From: SIG565 sp964607025
Lineage (GTDB): Bacteria; Bacillota; Clostridia; Oscillospirales; Acutalibacteraceae
Reading direction: 5' to 3'
NCBI GenBank assembly: GCA_964607025.1
Contig: CAZSIL010000029.1
Span: forward strand, 1 to 17,227
DNA length: 17,227 nt
Part shown: one piece after another, positions 1-7,097 of the stretch
Layout of the letters: each line of letters opens with the position of its first letter
Position numbering within the stretch: the first letter of the stretch is position 1
Program-made: the position numbers and the translations under genes
Notes under the pieces: generated by a model
Databases searched by the model: none
What the model was told of the DNA's origin: nothing
The model's input: the letters and a program-made list of their open reading frames with translations, nothing else

Positions 1-80
1 CTCGTGACCCGAGAATGAAGGAAAGAAAGAAATACGGTCTCAAAGGCGCTCGTCGCGCACCTCAGTTCTCAAAGAGATAA
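1..80 (+). CDS. rpsI: Ribosomal protein S9 (uS9), C-terminal fragment
   Basis: This is the 3' end of the gene for small-subunit ribosomal protein S9, cut by the left edge of the window. Reading from position 3, the last 25 residues run from RDPRMKERKKYG to ARRAPQFSKR and a TAA stop at 78-80. The basic tail ending in QFSKR is a hallmark of bacterial S9; it reaches into the ribosomal P site and contacts tRNA. The gene normally follows rplM (L13), which would lie to the left of the window. A terminator begins 17 bases after the stop, so S9 is the last gene of its operon. Only the tail is visible, but it is diagnostic. Confidence 0.95.
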   Translation, partial: RDPRMKERKKYGLKGARRAPQFSKR

Positions 81-97
81 TTATTTTATCGAAATTA

Positions 98-128
98 CAG
101 CGCTCACGAAGGTGGGTGCTGTTTTTTT
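98..128 (+). terminator. Rho-independent terminator of the rpsI operon
   Basis: A 10-bp stem (98-107 with 112-121, including two G-U pairs) closes a GAAG loop and is followed directly by seven Ts (122-128). It ends transcription from the ribosomal operon and separates it from the convergent AraC gene. Confidence 0.9.
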
Positions 129-344
129 GCATAACGAAAACCACTTGAAATGTCGCGTGGTACTATAGAGGTTAACCGATGAACAATAAAAAATATAGGT
201 TTGTGTGGTGCCTCCCTCGTCAGAGGGAGCCAAGGTGTTTGATAAACCAGTTTACTGGCGACTGGTATTGTTTGCATGGCTGGCAGGCCAATAATAAAGC
301 GCATCTCAGCGCCGCCGGTATTGTTTAGGGCGTAGACCTTAAAT
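129..344. repeat. Non-coding segment with internal hairpins, possibly a decayed mobile element
   Basis: I see no convincing gene here. The segment contains CCAC...GTGG arms at 141-160, a perfect 7-bp hairpin CTCCCTC-GTCA-GAGGGAG at about 212-229, and it runs into the hairpin at 351-369. The CTCCCTC/GAGGGAG motif resembles interspersed repeats I associate with clostridial genomes. Hairpins at both ends would fit a degenerate IS200/IS605-derived element or MITE. That reading is inference; only the hairpins are directly visible. A 49-codon reading frame at 179-328 has a passable ribosome binding site but resembles no protein I know. Confidence 0.35.
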
Positions 345-369
345 GAAAAACCACCGGCTATGCCGGTGG
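345..369 (-). terminator. Rho-independent terminator downstream of the AraC regulator
   Basis: CCACCGGC (351-358) pairs perfectly with GCCGGTGG (362-369) around a 3-nt loop. On the minus strand the stem is followed by TTTTT, so it terminates the deoR-araC transcript five bases after the AraC stop codon. Confidence 0.85.
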
Positions 370-373
370 ATAT

Positions 374-1180
374 TTATTCGTCTTTTTGTGTTTCTGATAG
401 CTTTTTGATATAAGTTTTAGGAGAAACACCAATTTGAGTTTTAAACACTGTGGAAAAGTACAGTGGGTCGGTAAAACCAGACAACAGCGCTACGTTTTTG
501 ATAGAATCTATACCATGCTCGAAAAGTGAAACGGCATATTTTATTCTGATAGTTCTAAGGTATTCGGTGTAACGTATACCTTGCTTTTTCTTAAAGATAT
601 AGGATAAATATTTTGCGTTGTAACCTAACTGCTCGGCGATAGAGCTTATCGATAACTGCGGATCGGAAAATTCTTCATCTGTTATTTGCAATATCTCATT
701 TATGCGGTTATCCACGTTTGCGGCGCTGGCTGTTAATTTCGAAAAAGTATATAGTAGCATACTTTCAGCCGCAAGGTCGATATTCTCCTTAGATGCTCTT
801 GAAATACTTTCCATCCATAATGGTATAAGACCGTCATAGCCCGAAAAGGTGCGGTTTGATTCGTTTATACCGAATCTACGGAACAACTCTTCTGAGCGAA
901 GCCCATCAAAATCAATATACAAATATTGAAATCCCGTCTCTCCTTCAAAACCGCATGTTTCGTTTTTAAAAAACAATATAATATCGCCGATAGAACAGTC
1001 GTGCCAACGACCGTTAAGATTATATCTGCCGCGTTTGCGGGAAACAAGAATCATCCTATTGACGTTTTTGCTTTTAGAGCTTTTCATCGCTTCGGCATCA
1101 GATTCCAAAATAAAACGGGTGGGCACAATCTGGCTGGATATATCTGTGGGGACAAATTTGCAGATGTTTTTTGATTTCAT
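374..1180 (-). CDS. AraC-family transcriptional regulator
   Basis: A 268-residue AraC/XylS-type regulator. The N-terminal part (about residues 30-100) has the beta-rich pattern of a cupin-like ligand-binding domain, including the stretch WHDCSIGDIILF. The C-terminal part (about 165-265) has two helix-turn-helix motifs, with SISSIAEQLGYNAKYLSYIFKK in the first and the family signature GFTDPLYFSTVFKTQIGVSP in the second. The ATG at 1180 is preceded by GAAGGAG (minus strand) with 8-nt spacing, which fixes the start. It lies 32 bp after the DeoR gene and is probably co-transcribed with it. By position it is likely a sugar-responsive activator of the divergent operon at 2181. The effector is unknown. 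Confidence 0.93.
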   Translation of the reverse strand: MKSKNICKFVPTDISSQIVPTRFILESDAEAMKSSKSKNVNRMILVSRKRGRYNLNGRWHDCSIGDIILFFKNETCGFEGETGFQYLYIDFDGLRSEELFRRFGINESNRTFSGYDGLIPLWMESISRASKENIDLAAESMLLYTFSKLTASAANVDNRINEILQITDEEFSDPQLSISSIAEQLGYNAKYLSYIFKKKQGIRYTEYLRTIRIKYAVSLFEHGIDSIKNVALLSGFTDPLYFSTVFKTQIGVSPKTYIKKLSETQKDE

Positions 1181-1212
1181 TTCAATTTCTCCTTCAAATA
1201 TATGTTTTCTAT

Positions 1213-1980
1213 CTACGATTTTGTATTCACAAGGGTTATATCATTATCATAAAATACGTTTTTTTCGTTTTCACTCGGCTCATAGTTTGAAACGATGAAA
1301 TCTGCGGAAGAAAGCGCGGATATTTTCGCTAAAGCGTTTCGTTTAAATTTGCTGCTGTCAGCGGCAACTATGCAAACACTTGAGCGTTCAAACATTAATT
1401 TGTCAATTTCCACTTCTTCATTATAATAAGTAGAAAAACCACTGTCAAAATCAATTCCGTCAACCGATAAAATCAGTTTATCTGCATAATAATTTTTAAG
1501 AATCGCGGCGGCATCCGAGCCGAAGGTAAATTGATATTTTGGATTTACACTGCCGCCTATCAGGATAATATTATAGTTTGGGTTGGCGGATGCTTCGAGC
1601 GCAATGGAAATAGAGTTTGTAATTATGTTCAGATGATAGTCGGCAGGAAGGTGTCTGACAACAAGAAGGGTAGTAGTACCTGCATTGAGCATAACCGTAT
1701 CACCAGGTTCAATCATCTCGGCAGTCCTTTTTGCGATGATGTTTTTTTCAAGGTGGTTGGTTTCTAACCGCTGATTGAAATTCATACTGCAATAGGGTTT
1801 GTATGAACTGATTGCACCGCCGTGTGTGCGGGTAAGCAGTCCCTTGCTTTCCATATCGGTAAGGTAATTTCTAATGGTAACCTCTGAAACGTCAAATAAT
1901 TGACTCAAGGCGGTAACTCTTACCGAGCCGTCTTTTCTTATTAAATCTATAATTTGCTGTTTTCTGTTTTCGGATATCAT
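1213..1980 (-). CDS. DeoR/GlpR-family sugar-metabolism repressor
   Basis: A 255-residue DeoR-type regulator of normal family length. The N-terminal winged helix (about residues 5-58) carries the signature VTALSQLFDVSEVTIRNYL and ends in GLLTRTHGGA, both typical. The C-terminal sugar-phosphate sensor (DeoRC, about 75-240) shows the NAGTTTL loop, the SVDGID segment and the AADSSKF segment that line the ligand site. GGAGG at 1986-1990 (minus strand) sits 5 nt before the ATG. It is divergent from the catabolic operon and first in its own transcript with the AraC gene. Family members usually repress neighbouring genes until a phosphorylated sugar intermediate binds, so this is the likely main repressor of the 2181-10403 operon. 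Confidence 0.95.
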   Translation of the reverse strand: MISENRKQQIIDLIRKDGSVRVTALSQLFDVSEVTIRNYLTDMESKGLLTRTHGGAISSYKPYCSMNFNQRLETNHLEKNIIAKRTAEMIEPGDTVMLNAGTTTLLVVRHLPADYHLNIITNSISIALEASANPNYNIILIGGSVNPKYQFTFGSDAAAILKNYYADKLILSVDGIDFDSGFSTYYNEEVEIDKLMFERSSVCIVAADSSKFKRNALAKISALSSADFIVSNYEPSENEKNVFYDNDITLVNTKS

Positions 1981-2016
1981 TTTATCCTCCTGAAATAACG
2001 AAGATATGTCATTTAT

Positions 2017-2044
2017 ATTTTAACATGTAAGATTCTTTTGTCAA
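2017..2044 (-). promoter_or_regulatory. Promoter of the deoR-araC transcript
   Basis: On the minus strand a perfect -35 TTGACA (2039-2044) is followed after 16 bp by TAAAAT (2017-2022), five of six matches to consensus. Transcription would begin near 2010, about 30 nt before the DeoR start codon. Confidence 0.75.
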
Positions 2045-2060
2045 GCGAACTCTAATAACT

Positions 2061-2094
2061 TTCGATTTTTCGAAATTACGAAAGAAAACGAAAG
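2061..2094. promoter_or_regulatory. CGAAA repeat cluster, candidate DeoR-family operator
   Basis: Three CGAAA units start at 2071, 2079 and 2089, with an inverted TTTCG ending at 2064. On the minus strand this reads as tandem TTTCG-TTTTC-TTTCG, the style of operator known for DeoR-family repressors such as E. coli AgaR. The cluster lies between the two divergent promoters: upstream of the -35 of the deoR promoter and 17 bp upstream of the -35 of the catabolic operon. One repressor could therefore control both. Binding is inferred from pattern and position. Confidence 0.6.
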
Positions 2095-2110
2095 AAAAAG
2101 CAAAAATTTA

Positions 2111-2139
2111 TTGACTTTTATATTATGCAAGTGTAAACT
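2111..2139 (+). promoter_or_regulatory. Promoter of the catabolic operon
   Basis: TTGACT (2111-2116) and TAAACT (2134-2139) are separated by 17 bp. The -35 matches five of six consensus bases and the -10 about four of six. This gives a start near 2146 and a leader of about 35 nt. The weak -10 fits a regulated promoter. Confidence 0.6.
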
Positions 2140-2180
2140 TAAAGTAGGCTTACATTTTAAATTTCAAAGGGGCTAGTAAA

Positions 2181-3668
2181 ATGGAAAAAACATTAATCGG
2201 TTGGGCTGAAGAAAGCTTGGTTCCAAACAAAAAAGTGTCTCTGGCCGGTCAGTTCTATGAAAGAATTTCCGACCATGTTGAGACCGAAATTACCGCTACG
2301 GCAATGGCTATTGAGAACGGCGAGGAAAAAGCGATCATTATTTCGTGTGATTTAACAAGCATAAACGCTTCTCTTGCCAAAAGAATCAGAGAAAAATTTG
2401 CCGCCTTTACAGATGAAATAGATCCCAAATATATTGTTTTTGGAGCAACACACACGCACACATCAATTAAGTATGGTGCAAATATTGATGTTCTTTCACC
2501 TACAGTAAAAATCCTTAACGAATTTTTACCGCCCGATAAACAGTATACAAAGTTTGTAGAAACCGATGATACCGTTTTGGGCCCTGAGGAAGCGTTTGAA
2601 TTTATTTCTGACCGTGTAGCGAGCGCTGCTAAAAAAGCTTGGGATAACAGGCGTTCGGCCAGATATGCAAACGAGTTTGGTCGCGCAGCAATCGGTTTTA
2701 ACCGTCGCGTTTGCTATAGCGACGGTTCTGCACAGATGTGGGGTGATACCAATACTGCTACATTTACTTCACTTGAAGGCGGAAACGATTCAGGTATTGA
2801 ACTATTATATATTTTTGATGATAATGAAAAATTAACAGGTATTGTGGCAAATATTGCCTGTCCGTCACAGATTCTTGAACAAAGAAGCTTTATATCTGCT
2901 GACTATTGGGGCGAAGCCAAAAAGTTAATTCGTGAAAAATTAGGAGAAGATATTTATTTGCTCGGTATGTGCGGCGCGGGTGGAGATCAGTGTCCGCGCG
3001 ACCTTATACGCTGGGTTGAGCCGGAAACACCGATTGATGACCCGAATGTTAGCCGTCCCAACGTATTTGCAAGAAAGGCAGACCCGTCAATGTACGATTT
3101 ATCGGGTTGTCGGTTGGCAGGTAAGCGTATAGCAAATGAAATTGTTTCGGTTTATGAAGAAATAACTGAAATGAAGGACGATATTCCGTTTGAGCATAAG
3201 TCGTTGGTTTTCGATTTGCCGCTTAGAAAAGCTACTATTGAAGAATATAAAACTGCCGTTCGTGAAATGGAATATTATGTTGAAAAGAATAAGAATCAGG
3301 CGCAGTTTAACTTTAAAGATAATGCGGCAATGCACGTGTATGCAGGTACGATAGGTCGTTACCGTCAGCAGCAGACCCAGGAAATTGTACCAACTGAAGT
3401 GCATATTATCCGATTTGGTGATGTTGCAATCGCCACTAATCCGTTTGAGTTATTCCTTGATTACGGTAATTATATTAAGGCAAGAAGTATGGCGCAGCAG
3501 ACATTTATCATGCAGCTTACCGCAGGTTCCCTTGGATATCTGCCTACCGAAAAGGCAGAAAAAGGCGGACATTACAGCGCCTATATTTCAAGCGGTACTG
3601 TAGGTCACGAAGGCGGAGATTTGCTCACCAGAAGAACCGTTACAGAAATTAACAAAATGTTTGAATAA
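2181..3668 (+). CDS. Neutral/alkaline ceramidase-like protein (cytosolic)
   Basis: A 495-residue protein resembling the N-terminal domain of neutral/alkaline non-lysosomal ceramidases. Visible family features are SCDLTS (55-60), the metal-site motif GATHTHTS (88-95), the segment ACPSQ...ISADYWG (about 225-243) and CGAGGDQCPRD (263-273). Secreted ceramidases have a signal peptide and a C-terminal Ig-like domain; this protein starts directly with the catalytic fold, has no signal sequence, and ends soon after a conserved-looking SGTVGHEGG stretch. It is therefore probably cytosolic. It is the first gene of a carbohydrate operon and begins 8 nt after an AAAGGGG ribosome binding site. A zinc-dependent amidase or hydrolase acting on a sugar-derived substrate is a reasonable guess; true ceramide hydrolysis is unlikely in this context. 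Family placement is fairly sure, substrate unknown. Confidence 0.8.
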   Translation: MEKTLIGWAEESLVPNKKVSLAGQFYERISDHVETEITATAMAIENGEEKAIIISCDLTSINASLAKRIREKFAAFTDEIDPKYIVFGATHTHTSIKYGANIDVLSPTVKILNEFLPPDKQYTKFVETDDTVLGPEEAFEFISDRVASAAKKAWDNRRSARYANEFGRAAIGFNRRVCYSDGSAQMWGDTNTATFTSLEGGNDSGIELLYIFDDNEKLTGIVANIACPSQILEQRSFISADYWGEAKKLIREKLGEDIYLLGMCGAGGDQCPRDLIRWVEPETPIDDPNVSRPNVFARKADPSMYDLSGCRLAGKRIANEIVSVYEEITEMKDDIPFEHKSLVFDLPLRKATIEEYKTAVREMEYYVEKNKNQAQFNFKDNAAMHVYAGTIGRYRQQQTQEIVPTEVHIIRFGDVAIATNPFELFLDYGNYIKARSMAQQTFIMQLTAGSLGYLPTEKAEKGGHYSAYISSGTVGHEGGDLLTRRTVTEINKMFE

Positions 3669-3701
3669 AAAGCAAAAAATTTTTTTACAGGGCGGGATTA
3701 G

Positions 3702-4295
3702 ATGAACAAAGAAGCGTTATCAGGCGCAAAACAGGTGTATTTAATTGAAAAAGAATGCATTGAAAAGATGGCAGACTTTTTTGATGAAGCTGCATATTCC
3801 AAAGCAGTTGAACTATTAAAAAACGCAGAGCGTATAGGAGCGACAGGTTGTGGTCACTCAGGTATTATTTGTCAGCATTTCGCACATTTGATGTGCTGTA
3901 TCGATCAACCTGCAAGATTCATTTCTCCTGCCGAGGCAGTGCATGGGGCAACGGGCTTTTTACAAAGCGGTGACGTGTGCGTGTTTGCGTCGCGTGGAGG
4001 AAAAACAAAGGAGCTTTTGCCGATACTTGATATATGTAAGCGCAAAGGTGTAAAGGTAATTACAATCACCGAAAATTTAGAGTCTCCTTTAGCGCTTGGC
4101 GCAGATGTAGTTTTAAAACAGTATGTAAACCGAGAGACAGATAAATATAACTGTCAGGGCACTACGTCGACAACTGCACTTGCAGTTATCTTCCACGTGC
4201 TTCAAACGGCACTTATAGAAGAAACAAATTTTCAAAATGAGCAATTCGCGCTTGTGCATCCCGGCGGTGCAGTGGGCGAACGGCTTAATAAATAA
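3702..4295 (+). CDS. SIS-domain sugar-phosphate isomerase (KpsF/GutQ-like)
   Basis: A 197-residue single SIS domain. Phosphosugar-binding elements are visible as GCGHSG (49-54) and SRGGKTKE (97-104), and the C-terminal HPGGAVGERL (186-195) matches the HPGGxLGxRL signature of the KdsD/KpsF/GutQ arabinose-5-phosphate isomerase group. Those enzymes usually continue with a pair of CBS domains; this protein stops before them, so it is a SIS-only form. It should interconvert a ketose phosphate and an aldose phosphate in the cytoplasm. It begins 33 bp after the ceramidase-like gene. Other SIS roles, such as a 6-phospho-3-hexuloisomerase-like reaction or sugar-phosphate binding without catalysis, cannot be excluded. 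Confidence 0.85.
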   Translation: MNKEALSGAKQVYLIEKECIEKMADFFDEAAYSKAVELLKNAERIGATGCGHSGIICQHFAHLMCCIDQPARFISPAEAVHGATGFLQSGDVCVFASRGGKTKELLPILDICKRKGVKVITITENLESPLALGADVVLKQYVNRETDKYNCQGTTSTTALAVIFHVLQTALIEETNFQNEQFALVHPGGAVGERLNK

Positions 4296-4321
4296 AAAAT
4301 AAATTTTTGGAGGAAAAGAAA

Positions 4322-4942
4322 ATGGAGTTCAAGTTTTTTCAGAAAGAGTTAGAGTTACAGTCGAGAGGTTGGATACCCACCTTCCACGATATTTCTAAGG
4401 AAATTATCGAAATTGTAAAGGCATCAGGCGTTAAAAATGGTACTGTTACCATCGCTTCTCACCACACAACCTGCTCGGTTATGGTTCAGGAATGCTCACA
4501 CGATATTGATACCTTTGACCTTGAGTATTTACAGCACGACCTTCTCGATATTATGAGAAAAATGATACCCGACTATGTAAATGAAGGCGATTACCGTCAT
4601 CCCGGTCCGATTCACGCACAGTTTGGCAGATACGTAGACGAGCCAGGGGACTTCACAAGTATGAATACCGACGGACATCTTCGTTCTGTATTCTTCGGCA
4701 GAAGTGAAACAATGACCATTAAAGACGGCGAATTAGACGGTGGTGAGTTTGCACACGTTTACTTTGTAGACTGGGACCACGTTCGTGCACGTCGCAGACA
4801 GGTTAACGTTACCGTTATGGGTATTGGTGACGCTGAAATCGATAGAAAGTGGAATAATGGAGAGGTTATTAATACCTTACATAAATTCACCGATGAAGAA
4901 AAGGCATACGACGTTCATTACGACCTTCAGTTAAAAAGATAA
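4322..4942 (+). CDS. YjbQ/UPF0047-family protein, enlarged form
   Basis: A 206-residue member of the YjbQ (UPF0047) family. The hallmark ASHHTTCSVMVQEC lies at 45-58, followed by LQHDLLDIMRKMIP and GDYRH (about 70-93), TDGHLRSVFFG (116-126) and the C-terminal barrel strands RRRQVNVTVMG (157-167). Typical YjbQ proteins are about 130-140 residues; this one has inserted sequence around 95-115 and 135-155 and an added C-terminal tail. E. coli YjbQ shows a weak secondary thiamine-phosphate synthase activity, but the true role of the family is unsettled. I chose the ATG at 4322 because GGAGG at 4309-4313 is 8 nt upstream; an in-frame TTG at 4307 overlaps that site. Its place between two sugar-phosphate isomerase genes suggests a role in the same pathway. 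Confidence 0.85.
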   Translation: MEFKFFQKELELQSRGWIPTFHDISKEIIEIVKASGVKNGTVTIASHHTTCSVMVQECSHDIDTFDLEYLQHDLLDIMRKMIPDYVNEGDYRHPGPIHAQFGRYVDEPGDFTSMNTDGHLRSVFFGRSETMTIKDGELDGGEFAHVYFVDWDHVRARRRQVNVTVMGIGDAEIDRKWNNGEVINTLHKFTDEEKAYDVHYDLQLKR

Positions 4943-4964
4943 GACAAGAAAGGTTTAATTCTAA

Positions 4965-5669
4965 ATGGTTAAAGATTATAAAATCTCTACTCCTTTTTTT
5001 GAATTTGGTCCGAAAGCGTATCTCTACGGAGATACGCTTCTCGAACTTATGAAGAAAATTGACGAGTTCGCCAAAAAATATGATATGGATGTTATTGCCG
5101 ACGTGCAAACAACCGATTTGCGACTTATAGCAGAAAATACATCAGACAGAATACACGTTTATTCTCAGCATATGGACAGTATACCTGTAGGAAGAGGTAT
5201 GGGCACTATTCTTCCCGAAGCCGTAAAGGCAACAGGCGCGGTAGGAGTTATGCTTAACCACGCTGAGTGCAAGATGACTCTTGATGAGGTTGAAAAAGCG
5301 ATAAAGCGTGCAGAAGAAGTTGGTCTTGCGACCATAGTTTGCGCCGATACCGAGGATGAAATAAGGGCTATTGCCGAAATGAATCCCGATATCCTTGTTG
5401 CAGAGCCGAGTGAGCTTATCGGTACGGGAATTGCGGTAGGTAAGGAATATGTTGATGCTTGTATTAACCTTGTGAAATCCGTAAACCCTGAAATAATGGT
5501 TTTACCATCAGCGGGGATTAGTTGCGGAAACGACTGCTATAATATAATTATGGCAGGAGCTGACGGTTCGGGTTCAAGCAGTGGTATTTGCAAGGCAGAA
5601 GACCCCGCCGCAATGGCTGAAGAAATGATGGCGGCTGTCAGAAAGGCATATGATGAAAGGAACAAATAA
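4965..5669 (+). CDS. Archaeal-type triosephosphate isomerase homologue
   Basis: A 234-residue TIM-barrel protein resembling the short archaeal type of triosephosphate isomerase, not the roughly 250-residue bacterial type. The catalytic histidine is in YSQHMD (H69), the catalytic glutamate in AEPSELIGTG (E147), and a candidate active-site lysine is K17 in FGPKAYLYG. The phosphate-binding segments AGIS (183-186) and GSSSG (203-207) are recognisable. The asparagine usually two residues before the lysine appears to be glycine (G15). Such paralogues act on phosphorylated tetroses in some polyol pathways, for example L-erythrulose-1-phosphate isomerase in erythritol catabolism. Here it lies between the YjbQ gene and an FGGY kinase gene, and its end overlaps the kinase start. 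A pathway-specific ketose-phosphate isomerase is more likely than the housekeeping glycolytic enzyme. Confidence 0.82.
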   Translation: MVKDYKISTPFFEFGPKAYLYGDTLLELMKKIDEFAKKYDMDVIADVQTTDLRLIAENTSDRIHVYSQHMDSIPVGRGMGTILPEAVKATGAVGVMLNHAECKMTLDEVEKAIKRAEEVGLATIVCADTEDEIRAIAEMNPDILVAEPSELIGTGIAVGKEYVDACINLVKSVNPEIMVLPSAGISCGNDCYNIIMAGADGSGSSSGICKAEDPAAMAEEMMAAVRKAYDERNK

Positions 5670-7068
5670 AAAATACCTTTTGGGCGCGGATATAGGCACA
5701 ACATCTCTCAAATGTGCGGTTTTTGACACCGAAGGTGATATGATAAAGTCTGCCACTAAGGATTATACATTAATAGTTTCGGGTGATGAGGTTGAATTTC
5801 CAGCTGATGACTACGTAAAGCTTTTCATAGAAGCTTACAACGAAGTATCACAAGGGCTGGAAATTTCGGCATTTTCAATCGATACTCAATGTGAAACCCT
5901 CATCGTAACCGATGAAAACGATAAGCCGCTTATGAACGCTATGGTATGGCTTGATAACCGCGCTTCAACTCAGGCGGACAGAATCAAAGAACATTTTGGC
6001 ACAAAGCGTGTTTATGAAGTTACGGGTCAACCCGAAATAACGGCTACGTGGCCAGCGGCAAAACTTCTTTGGATAAGAGAGAACAAGCCCGAAATACATA
6101 GCCGCATCAAAAAAGTCTTTTTGCTTGAAGATTACCTGCTGTATAAATTAACGGGTAATTTTGTGACCGAAAAAACCTTACAGTCTTCTACGATATATTT
6201 CGATATAAAAAATGACTGTTGGTGGGATGAAATGCTTGATTTCATCGGTGCTAAAAAAGAGTGGCTACCAAAACTTTACGACAGTGGTGTTAGCGTTGGT
6301 GAGTATAAGGGCGCGGCGGTAGTGACCAGCGCCATCGACCAGATTGCAGGCGCTATAGGCGCGGGTATAACCGATGCATCGGTTGTAAGTGAAATGACGG
6401 GTACTACGATGGTGGTTTTTGCGCCTACCGACATTATGCCTGAATTTAACCCAGAAAGTATTGTTCCTTGCCATAAGAATTATGACGGTAAATACTGTTT
6501 GTTATCATGGACGCCTACAGCCGGAATTGCATTAAAGTGGTTTAAAAACAACTTTTGTGAAAATTTCAGTTTCAGAGAATTGGATGAATTGGCAGAGAAG
6601 GTATCGGCAGGAAGCAATGGCCTTGTATTTTTGCCCTACCTTTGCGGTTCGACAATGCCCAAATATAACCCCGATGCCAAGGGCGCATTTTTAGGGCTTA
6701 CCATGGAGCATACAAGGGCACATGCCGTCAGGAGTATTCTTGAATCGGTTGCTTGTATGTTAAAAGCAAATCTTGATTATTTAGGCGTCACCTGTGAACA
6801 GATTCGTTCAATGGGCGGCGGCTCTTCAAGTCCGCTTTGGTGTCAGATAAAAGCAGATATGACGGGTAAAGAAATTGCAATACTCGAAAATAATGAAACC
6901 GCCTGTCTTGGTTCTGCTATACTTGCAGGGGTTGGCATAGGCATTTTTAGTGATGTTAAAACAATTTGCAAAAAAAACGTTAAAATAAAGAAGGTATATA
7001 CCCCGTCAGGTACGGATTATACTGAGTGTTATAATAATTTTCTAAACGCCGAGAAACAAATTGTTTAA
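5653..7068 (+). CDS. FGGY-family carbohydrate kinase (XylB-like)
   Basis: A 471-residue FGGY sugar kinase of about the usual length. The N-terminal ATPase fold begins with GADIGTTSLK (11-20); sugar-contacting residues are likely in VWLDNRAS (98-105); the catalytic base is D229 in SAIDQIAGAIGAG; nucleotide-binding loops are EMTGTT (247-252) and MGGGSSSPLWCQIKADMTG (387-405). It would use ATP to phosphorylate a ketose or polyol in the cytoplasm. The first ATG at 5650 lies only 3 nt from the AAAGG ribosome binding site, so the next ATG (5653, 6-nt spacing) is preferred. The gene overlaps the end of the TIM-like gene by 17 bp, which points to translational coupling. Xylulose, ribulose, fuculose, rhamnulose and erythritol kinases share this fold, so the substrate stays open. 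Confidence 0.92.
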   Translation: MKGTNKKYLLGADIGTTSLKCAVFDTEGDMIKSATKDYTLIVSGDEVEFPADDYVKLFIEAYNEVSQGLEISAFSIDTQCETLIVTDENDKPLMNAMVWLDNRASTQADRIKEHFGTKRVYEVTGQPEITATWPAAKLLWIRENKPEIHSRIKKVFLLEDYLLYKLTGNFVTEKTLQSSTIYFDIKNDCWWDEMLDFIGAKKEWLPKLYDSGVSVGEYKGAAVVTSAIDQIAGAIGAGITDASVVSEMTGTTMVVFAPTDIMPEFNPESIVPCHKNYDGKYCLLSWTPTAGIALKWFKNNFCENFSFRELDELAEKVSAGSNGLVFLPYLCGSTMPKYNPDAKGAFLGLTMEHTRAHAVRSILESVACMLKANLDYLGVTCEQIRSMGGGSSSPLWCQIKADMTGKEIAILENNETACLGSAILAGVGIGIFSDVKTICKKNVKIKKVYTPSGTDYTECYNNFLNAEKQIV

Positions 7069-7097
7069 CCGTTTCAAATGTAAGGAATGAAGAAAAA

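Noticed and set aside
104..304. 66-residue minus-strand reading frame
   Set aside because: It starts in the rpsI terminator region, crosses the hairpins, has no ribosome binding site and matches no protein I know.
179..328. 49-codon plus-strand frame beginning MNNKKYRFVW
   Set aside because: It has a passable ribosome binding site, but the translation runs through the hairpin repeat and looks non-protein-like. It could be a transposase stub, but nothing beyond the first residues supports that.
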